Assembly: GCF_019112545.1 (NCBI RefSeq)
Contig: NW_025064921.1
Span: 124,001-188,000 of the forward strand
Length of the DNA stretch: 64,000 nt
Source of the DNA: Guyanagaster necrorhizus
Taxonomy: Eukaryota > Basidiomycota > Agaricomycetes > Agaricales > Physalacriaceae
Reading direction: 5' to 3'
The notes beneath the pieces were generated by a model. It saw nothing but the letters and a program-made list of their open reading frames with translations, was not told the origin of the DNA and made no database searches. Numbering within the stretch: position 1 is the first letter of the stretch; each line of letters begins with the position of its first letter. A program made the position numbers and the translations under genes. Shown piece by piece: positions 57,090 through 64,000 of this stretch.

Positions 57090-58166
57090 ATGGAAGTCGA
57101 CTACATGGGAAGACCGTCGGTGAGCACATCATTCCATCGTTGAAAGGAACGTGGGACTCAATAAGAGCAGGCAAACTACGCTGTGTATGAGCCACTCCAC
57201 GCGACATGTTTTCATAACATCTTCGACCAGTCGCAGTCCCTCCCGGATCCGAATGGTGTTGCTGATCCGATTCAGGACACTCCCGACAGTTTCATGGCAC
57301 GGATGGCCTCACATCCTAGTCAGCATTCGGAGAAGTTATGCGAGAACATCCCGCGCCGCAGTGATCGTGTCCGGTTCGATCCCTTTGGTCTGGAAGAGGA
57401 GGAGGCCGATAATGAAGAGGCTCACCGGCAACGACATGGACTCCGGAGCAAAGATCCCACCGGGTACATGCACCAACAACCAGAGCGTCGGTCGTACAAA
57501 CACGAACATGTCCCATGCCATGATGTCCCCGAAGAGTTCGAGGCTTGGATAACATATCTCCTGGAGCGGAAGAGGGTCGATAGCGAAGAGCATTACTGCA
57601 AGCCAGTGGCGCTTCCACGTGTGGACATACCCAAAGATCCTGCCGGGTTTGACCGCTGGTTTGACTCCCTTGTGTCGAAGGCCGACAAGACCCTCCATCG
57701 CAGCACCGTTCGCGATGAACAAACCAACAGTACATTCGTAGATACACTATCGGGTGGCCCATCGGGGTCGACGACAGCGATGATGGGACATTCGTACCCT
57801 CAGCACAACCTCCCATGGCATCTGCCCCCGCCAGTCATCTACCCCCGCCAGTCATCTATGCTCCCATTCCCAAAGTCCTCGTCACGGTACCCAGCTGGCT
57901 GGATAGAGGGTCGCTGTTCATGCTTGTGCCTCACGCGCATGTATCGTAGTCGACGAAGGGAAGCGCGGTCCGAATATCGGGGCATGTCTACAAAGTTCTG
58001 TTTTATTTATTTTCAGAATGAGAACAGCATTCCAAACTCACTTCCAAGACCAAGAAGAACTGAAGGTACATTTAACAGAGCGCTGAGCTTGATAATGTCG
58101 CCGCTGGCTTCCTCGAGATCAGTGGTTCCTCATCAGCGAGTGGAAGATAACCGTTGCGCCATCTGA
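57090..58166 (+). CDS. Unknown 341-residue protein, right-arm copy
   Basis: Exon 1 57090-57119 and exon 2 57171-58166 with a 51-nt intron (GTGAGC...GCAG). ATG at 57090 was chosen because it is followed by an open frame into a good donor and the same structure exists in the other arm. Same features as the left copy: acidic stretch, paired F..W...L helices, Cys/Arg-rich end. The perfect match of a long frame in two inverted copies reflects recent homogenisation and does not prove selection. Confidence 0.5.
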
Positions 58167-58587
58167 TAGCGATGGCTAGGTGATAGAGGGTGCTGCTGCT
58201 AGGGGCGGAGCACCGGGATGGTGGTGGAAGGAAGGAAGGAAAGACAGAAAGGTAACGGATAGACAACCGTCACGGCGTCGTGACAACCTCGTCCGCCTGT
58301 CAAACAAGGACAGAATATGTATTTCTTCTAACAGAGACCGCCTTTTTCAGCTACCCGTGTACGGGCTTGCACCCGAAGAAGACTGGTAAGGAACCACCCA
58401 TGCATCCTCCGGTCCTTTCTTGTTACTTTTTGTAACTGAGCGAGGACAATGTACTCTACTGCATCCGAATCTCTGGATTGCCAAGGCAATATCCATGAGG
58501 GATACTCTCCTGTATGTCCCCATTAGTCTTATCACATTGCGACACTGACTCGCGTTTCCAGATGTTGTAGGTCGTGCGAGGACGTAT

Positions 58588-58917
58588 TTGTCCAATGATT
58601 ATGATAGCTACACCGCACGGTTACACTGTCCTCATAAAATCCATATGAATGCGCGTCTCTGCTCTCCAAGCGCCTCGATTATATGCGTCAACAAGTTCCC
58701 ACTACTGTTTCATGATGCTAGAGAGGAGTTGGGGGATACTTTTGACGAAGGACAGCTCGTTCGTACGAAACCAGATGAAGGTAAGATTTCGAGGCTGCTC
58801 ATTCGTGCTACGTGTAACCATTTTTATCGCAGGATATTAGAGAACGTACAAATTCGTCCCCAAGGCATCGTGTATCCGCAGAGCAAAACGGTCGTCCTGA
58901 CGGGCTTACAACGATGA
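58588..58917 (+). CDS. Hypothetical protein, right-arm copy
   Basis: 109 codons, identical in protein to 52573-52902. Sequence upstream (58180-58389) is open and ends in a GTAAGG donor after APEEDW, so it may be an earlier exon of the same gene. Family not recognised. Confidence 0.35.
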   Translation: MSNDYDSYTARLHCPHKIHMNARLCSPSASIICVNKFPLLFHDAREELGDTFDEGQLVRTKPDEGKISRLLIRATCNHFYRRILENVQIRPQGIVYPQSKTVVLTGLQR

Positions 58918-59857
58918 GGGAATTCAGTGTTAGCTGGAGATGGTGCAGACAACCAGTATACTTGTATCACTTTTATATCGGTTTCTTTGTCTTAACTTGG
59001 ACAAACGTCAGTTACTCAGCTAAATGAGACAAGCTTTCTCATTCTCTCTGTCACAGTAGACGTCGAATACGGGCTTGACCGTAAGCATCTCTGAACCCTG
59101 GAGCATCAGCTATGCCGAATGAGATTTTACAACTGCGAATCGTGAAGTGACTACGAAGTTGTGCTACTTTGTCTTCCGGATTCGTCTTTCATCCTTTCGA
59201 CTAGAGGGTGCAGGATTGGACACCTTGGATGGGTAGGAGCCAACCAGGATACCAAGTAGTCATCTCAGTGAAAGGAGATAGTGCGTTATAGGATCAGGCT
59301 TGGCCTGGTTTCTACGACGTAAGTGTGCTTACTTTGACTGCAGCTCTATCCATATTAATGCCACTGGATCTAATGAATGGTAGTGAGTCATTATCTGTAA
59401 AATCATGCCTTACGACATCATGTGAACTCACTTCTATTAGCAAACCAAATCTACCAGGGGTCCATGTTCCATGCATCCTGCGAATCCGATGGTGCACCCT
59501 TGCCGTAATTTTGAATGCCGCCTAACGAATGTGCTTCTATTGACGTCTCCCGAGGATTACCACTTCTGAGAGTAGACTTCCTCGTCTCATTGTACGTCGG
59601 AATCTCAGCTTCCGACCATTTCTATTCTAACCAAGTAATGACGTTTACACCGGTGACCATCACCTGATTCTCAGATGATCACGAGCCTTCGGTAGCAACA
59701 TGTCCATTCTACCCAATTTATAGACCCTACTACTCTCGTTCCGTTGACGGTTAACGTTCTAGCGCTATCGCGTAAGTTAGCTAAGCCCACATATGTATCT
59801 TTTCAGATGCTCCCGAACTGACGCATTCCCTATCGCCCTAGCTCTCATTCTCATACG

Positions 59858-60262
59858 ATGGCCCAACGCACGTTGAAGTTTGACGCCCTGTCTTTCGCCG
59901 TCTTTGCCTCCATCGCATCACTGTTGACATCCAACTCTGCGTTAATGCTTACTACGTTAATTGTGATGGGAAGTGCGACGTCCCTATCGGCAAGTGCCTC
60001 AAAAGTACCGCCAGTGATGGATGGTCCGGATTCAACGATAACGTCGTAAGCTCGTAAGCGACATCCGAGGCATTTTCCTTTGTTGCTGATTGTTTTCGGG
60101 CGTAGTAACAACCAGGCAAACACCGGCAGCTATGTAGTATGCTACTATTTTGCCGACAACGATTGCTTCGAGCCATTGTTCAGTAGTGGTGACGGTAGCG
60201 TTGACTGGTTTGCTGGATACAACGACCAGCTCTCATCAATTTTCTCTTCTCCGGACGCTTGA
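59858..60262 (+). pseudogene. Small secreted protein-like gene, copy 3 (right arm), frameshifted
   Basis: Carries the same one-base loss after the signal peptide as the left-arm copy (about 59,920), so the loss predates the inverted duplication. It has a few private changes, for example VVCYYFADNDC for GVCYYFADNDC. Exon 2 reads NNQANTGSY to IFSSPDA. A secreted Cys-rich product would need a frame correction. Confidence 0.65.
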
Positions 60263-60443
60263 TTGCAAAGGTGAGTCGTCTGGTACCGCCCATGTAAACT
60301 CTTCTGATGCTTGTATAGGCTTATGTTCGTTTTCCCTGTAACTAGTGACACTAAATTGATCCTCAGCTTTTTGTCTGTGTATTTCTGTGCTGCCCGTAAA
60401 CACAATCAAACATGTCAAGATATGATAAGCACGAGCTGATACA

Positions 60444-61181
60444 TTATCTGAGGATACAACGATGCTGTGAGCTTAGAAGTGGCCTTCTCTGTCTATTATT
60501 CATCATATCCTCAGTTTTTGCCACCGCCTGGCCCCCAGTAAATTCTTCCACACAGCTTTCATATGAATGGTCCATGTAATTATCTATTATAATCGTTAGC
60601 CAATAGAACGATACATACCAACGGAAGCCCTGATGGACATCCATATGCAGGAGACGCCTCCGCATGAGTATCAGAAGCATAGTCGACTGATCCCAAGCAT
60701 CCTCCTTCGAATGTATGGTAAAGACCGGCCCAGTGTCCGACTTCATGCGAGATAGTGTGGCCAAAGTTATAGTTCTGAATAGAACCACCGGGAAGGGAAG
60801 AGAATGAAACAACAACGCGATCATCTGTACGAGCAGAGGTGTATGTCCAAGGGTATGTCGAGTACGCTAGTAAACCAGCAGTCGAACACGACGTGAATCT
60901 GTAACAGAAGTGAGATAAGTACGAAAGTCGGTAAGGAATCTTGCAGACCCGACTGTGTAAACCTCCCTGCCGAAGAGCCTGATTGATTACAGTCTGTTGA
61001 GGTTCTGACGGATGACATGGAAATATGCACTTATAGGCGCTGAGGAACGTCCGGACACTACGTTCGGAGTGTCAGAGGCTTGGGTAGCATCAATGAGAAA
61101 TTGGGTTTCGGCGGTTATCATGTCTGCAGGGCTTATGTACGACCCACATGTCCTAAGAGTTCGGCGGCCAAGGAATTTCAT
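60444..61181 (-). pseudogene. M43 (pappalysin-like) metallopeptidase, right-arm copy with intact zinc motif
   Basis: Retains GHTISHEVGHWAGLYHTFEG, that is a full HExxHxxGxxH with catalytic Glu, and the NYMD Met-turn (NYMDHSYESC). The Ser codon is present where the left copy has TGA (RSSAPISAYFHVIRQNLN). However, the region between HVIRQN and TAGLLAYSTYP is short for the family and needs a frame change. The part between AYGCPSG and NYMD is also shortened, so full activity is doubtful. An upstream hydrophobic stretch (AVTLSVAALFTSTLG) could be a signal peptide in another frame. M43B peptidases are secreted zinc endopeptidases. Confidence 0.6.
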
Positions 61182-62644
61182 TGCTAGATAAAGACATCAC
61201 TACTGGCCTTTGAGTATCACCCAAGGTCGAAGTGAATAGTGCAGCAACTGAGAGAGTCACTGCAAAATGAAGGGTAGCCGACGAAAAGGTAGTTATGACA
61301 ATAAAGGTATATTTCGACTCAAGCTGAATTGAGAACCTTTAATACGAGCAACGACGTCGTTGATAAAAAGGAGAGCGCAAACGACCGGATAACCATGGTT
61401 GGAGTAGGGACAACTGGTGGAATGAGAATAACAAACAGAAGATTTATATACATACGATAAGCAGAAGTTTTGAGGGAATATGCAGCATACTTGGTATAGA
61501 TGAAAAAGACAAGTTCGGGAAAGACGCCCTACAATAAGGTATTGTTAGAATCCCTGACAAGTGGCGATAAACTGGGATCTGTAATGCCTCGCCACCGGCA
61601 GAAGCCGTGATCAGATGATATTGGTCATCCTACAAAATGAATCTCTTGTATTTATATCTCTGAGATGGATCAGGATGGAGCGCAGCGGCTCTGTGAACTT
61701 GCTCGAGTGGGGACGCAGAGGATGGATCAAAGGATGACGCTTTTTTGGCGCCTCAGAATGGTACACCGTAGCTAAAATATGGAATAAAAACAGAAACACT
61801 CCTCGCTGGGTATGGCAAGAAAAACGGGGGAAAAATGATGAAGAGACATAAATACGGAAGCCCAGACTGCCGCAAGAAATATGAAGCATTGGAATGAATT
61901 GCGCCAAGGAGGTCCAGAGGTGGTCGTTTTAGCTTAATGTCATTCGCATTAGGTGTTCTCGTGTATTTGATTATTGGTTGTTGTACTTTATTTAAGGGAC
62001 ATTTGTTGCACCGTTGTTGATGATCGCAGATGGAACGTTGGAATCTGGATCGGCAAGCATGTTTTCAGGAAACCGAATAATGAAAATGCATTTGGCGCGA
62101 TCTGGCAGTAAGGTGGTCGCGAGGACAACATTCTCTACGAAATTCTTTATGTTGCACGTGATCCTGTTGATTCCATTTGGATTTCGGACCGCCGCGGCGA
62201 CAGTTTTTTTCCTCCACCATCATAGGACTAGCTTATTGTTATTTCTCGACGGCTTATTTTCTTCTTTAATGAGGTTCTAAAAGGATGATAACGCCAAGGT
62301 AGAGAGATAGATATAACTTCTTGGGCAATCTAGCACGCTTATGTGTGCCATCCTCGCCTGCTCTCCACATTAGATGAAGAAGTTTCCGATAAATGGGAAA
62401 CGTATTTCTGCCTTAGCTTTGAATGTATTTTCTCTCGGTGCTTTAAAGCATGGTTGGTGTACGCTTGCTCCGCGTTTCGTGTTGCTAATATGTTCGCAGT
62501 AGAATAATAAGCTCTAGAGCTTTCGGTGCATCACTAGAGTTCGGGATCTTACACGTCGATAGTCGCCTCATACAGCTATGAAGTCCTCTACTCGATGGCT
62601 AATGTCACAGTGTACATCGCAGATAGAATACGATTACCTGCTGC

Positions 62645-63222
62645 CTCGGAAATGATGCACCGCTTTCTCCCCTTCCTCTCCCGGATGACTTCTCCAGCGA
62701 ATTTCTCATGCTTCTCCATCTCACATCTTCAACGGTGTGGCAAAATGCACACCGTAGCTGTACTAACCCTCATGTATCCTGACCCCAAAACACAATTTCT
62801 ATGCCAATTTTTTTTTTGTTTGTGACGGATACCAAGTTGTCAGTGTACTGGATATTACCCAGGATTTACAGATCGATGATATAACTACTACCTCAGGGGA
62901 GATGGGTGCCCACCCACTAGCTTACAACATGACCCCCATCTCCGTACCCAGCCTAGAGTACATGTTTTCACATACGATCTTTCCACAGACGTTGGATCAG
63001 ACTTCCAGGGATGGCTTACGGAGCCGAACTTAGACCTGTATGAAAAATCCTGTTTCAAATCGATTAAATGTTTCAGGGGTCAGCCAAAAAGGACCGTCGT
63101 CTCACGAGGGTTAGAAGGCCTCGCTGTTCCAAACCACCATCACTCGCCTCTCATCACCATCCTTATTGCGAATCCTTGAGTGCTTGTCCCCAAATCGTAT
63201 CTACTCAAATATTTCACATATC
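62645..63222. other. Intergenic between right arm and F-box gene
   Basis: Starts with the 30-bp sequence shared exactly with the spacer (about 62,659-62,688). A poly-T run lies at 62,809-62,818. The remainder shows no gene and is probably the F-box promoter. Confidence 0.45.
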
Positions 63223-64000
63223 ATGGTCGTTCAAACAAGGCAAATGGAGCAAGAGCTCCAGGTGGCGCCGACGTTGACTACACTCCCCAATGAACTCCTT
63301 TACATGATATTCGACCACATCAAGGAGACGGACTTGATAGCTCTCGCATGCCTTTCTCGTGGACTGAATCATGTAGCAACCCGTCACTTACTTGGTCCAT
63401 GGGATGAAATCCCAAACAAGTACAGCGAATTCGGGTCCTTTGCCACCGGTGCTTCTAGCACCTTCTCTGCCCTACGCTACCTTGCGCTTGCCCTACAAAA
63501 ACCATACATCCCATCAATGACCCTGATGTTCACCTTAGACTTCATGGGAGACCTTGACAATGTCCTACGATACCACAGGAGTATCCCCCAAAAACAGCAT
63601 CCTCGCCTGCACATTGTCTTCCCACCCTGTACTCAGCTAAATATTACATGGAGTATCATGCGTTCTGAGGATTGGGCAAGATGCTTTCACAGATTCTGTG
63701 AACAACTTGTCAGGTTACAATGTGTGTCTTTCGAGTACAGCACTGCCTGGCATGTTCCCACCTTATTCAACTTGCCACCGTTCACCACTCTCACTTCTAT
63801 GAACATCTCCCGTGGATCTGCATCCTTCATGGACTGGCTTGTCCGCTCAGCTTGTGCATCACCCCTTGAATCATTGACACTAAGACATAACTATGATTTC
63901 AATAAACGATGGGATGGTTTCATTGTGCTACGCTTCCCTCACCTTAAACGAGTAGCATTCATATCATGTTCGTTTACAGCAGAGCAGTTATCTTTATTTC
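63223..64000 (+). CDS. F-box protein, 3' end beyond window
   Basis: An uninterrupted frame of 259 codons runs from MVVQTRQMEQEL to the right edge. The F-box lies at residues about 19-50: LTTLPNELLYMIFDHIKETD followed by LIALACLSRGLNHVA. The rest has the Leu-rich, LRR-like spacing of agaric F-box proteins (TLTSMNISRGSASFMDWLV, HLKRVAFISCSFT). F-box proteins bind Skp1 and select targets for SCF ubiquitin ligase; the substrate is unknown. No intron is needed so far. A truncated relative lies in the spacer of the inverted duplication at 55.3 kb. Confidence 0.88.
   Translation, partial: MVVQTRQMEQELQVAPTLTTLPNELLYMIFDHIKETDLIALACLSRGLNHVATRHLLGPWDEIPNKYSEFGSFATGASSTFSALRYLALALQKPYIPSMTLMFTLDFMGDLDNVLRYHRSIPQKQHPRLHIVFPPCTQLNITWSIMRSEDWARCFHRFCEQLVRLQCVSFEYSTAWHVPTLFNLPPFTTLTSMNISRGSASFMDWLVRSACASPLESLTLRHNYDFNKRWDGFIVLRFPHLKRVAFISCSFTAEQLSLF

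Larger units (their letters stand above)
56945..62644 (-). repeat. Right arm of large inverted duplication
   Basis: Mirror image of 48,836-54,545. Protein-level comparison shows no differences in the inner 2 kb (57.1-58.9 kb). Scattered substitutions and indels occur in the outer half (59.3-62.6 kb). Outer limit at 62644, where identity stops at CCTGCTGC. Confidence 0.95.

Overview
The window looks like chromosomal DNA of a mushroom-forming fungus (Basidiomycota, Agaricomycetes). The reconstructed genes are cut by short GT-AG introns of about 48 to 60 nt. Their families (Tle1-like/DUF2235 hydrolase, EHN-type epoxide hydrolase, F-box proteins, M43-like peptidase, chromodomain Ty3/Gypsy elements, CENP-B-type pogo transposase) are typical of that group. 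I cannot name the species.

Left part (1-17,950): a multi-exon Tle1-like alpha/beta hydrolase runs off the left edge. It is followed by a decayed patch with a solo LTR, two paralogous two-finger C2H2 genes (5.0 and 10.3 kb), and a divergent pair of zincin-like metallopeptidase paralogues (13.9-16.7 kb), each damaged differently. An F-box pseudogene with TGA stops lies at the edge of the repeat zone.

Middle (17,950-43,700): a transposon graveyard almost free of CpG. It holds a pogo/Tigger-type DNA transposon with TIRs and a TA target duplication, an old Ty3/Gypsy element (A, 22.2-36.8 kb, TSD TGACT), a young chromovirus (B, 24.6-32.7 kb, TSD GTGCC) nested inside A, and a truncated inverted element (C, 37.6-40.95 kb). 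B retains recognisable Gag, protease, RT, RNase H, integrase and chromodomain. Its primer binding site is perfectly complementary to its own presumed 5' transcript end, the hallmark of Tf1/sushi-type self-priming. Its in-frame stops are all TGA and its LTR differences are nearly all CpG transitions, which points to deamination of methylated CpG rather than classical CpA-directed RIP.

Right part (43,700-64,000): a small-secreted-protein-like gene with a nonsense codon, an intact eight-exon epoxide hydrolase (45.5-47.1 kb), then a 13.8-kb inverted duplication (arms 48,836-~54,545 and ~56,945-62,644, spacer about 2.4 kb). Each arm carries an M43-like peptidase relic, a frameshifted copy of the small secreted protein gene, a hypothetical ORF and an unknown 341-residue protein. 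The inner arm ORFs are identical while the outer parts have diverged, and the peptidase catalytic Glu survives only in the right arm. The spacer is a mosaic that includes a fragment related to the F-box gene entering from the right edge.
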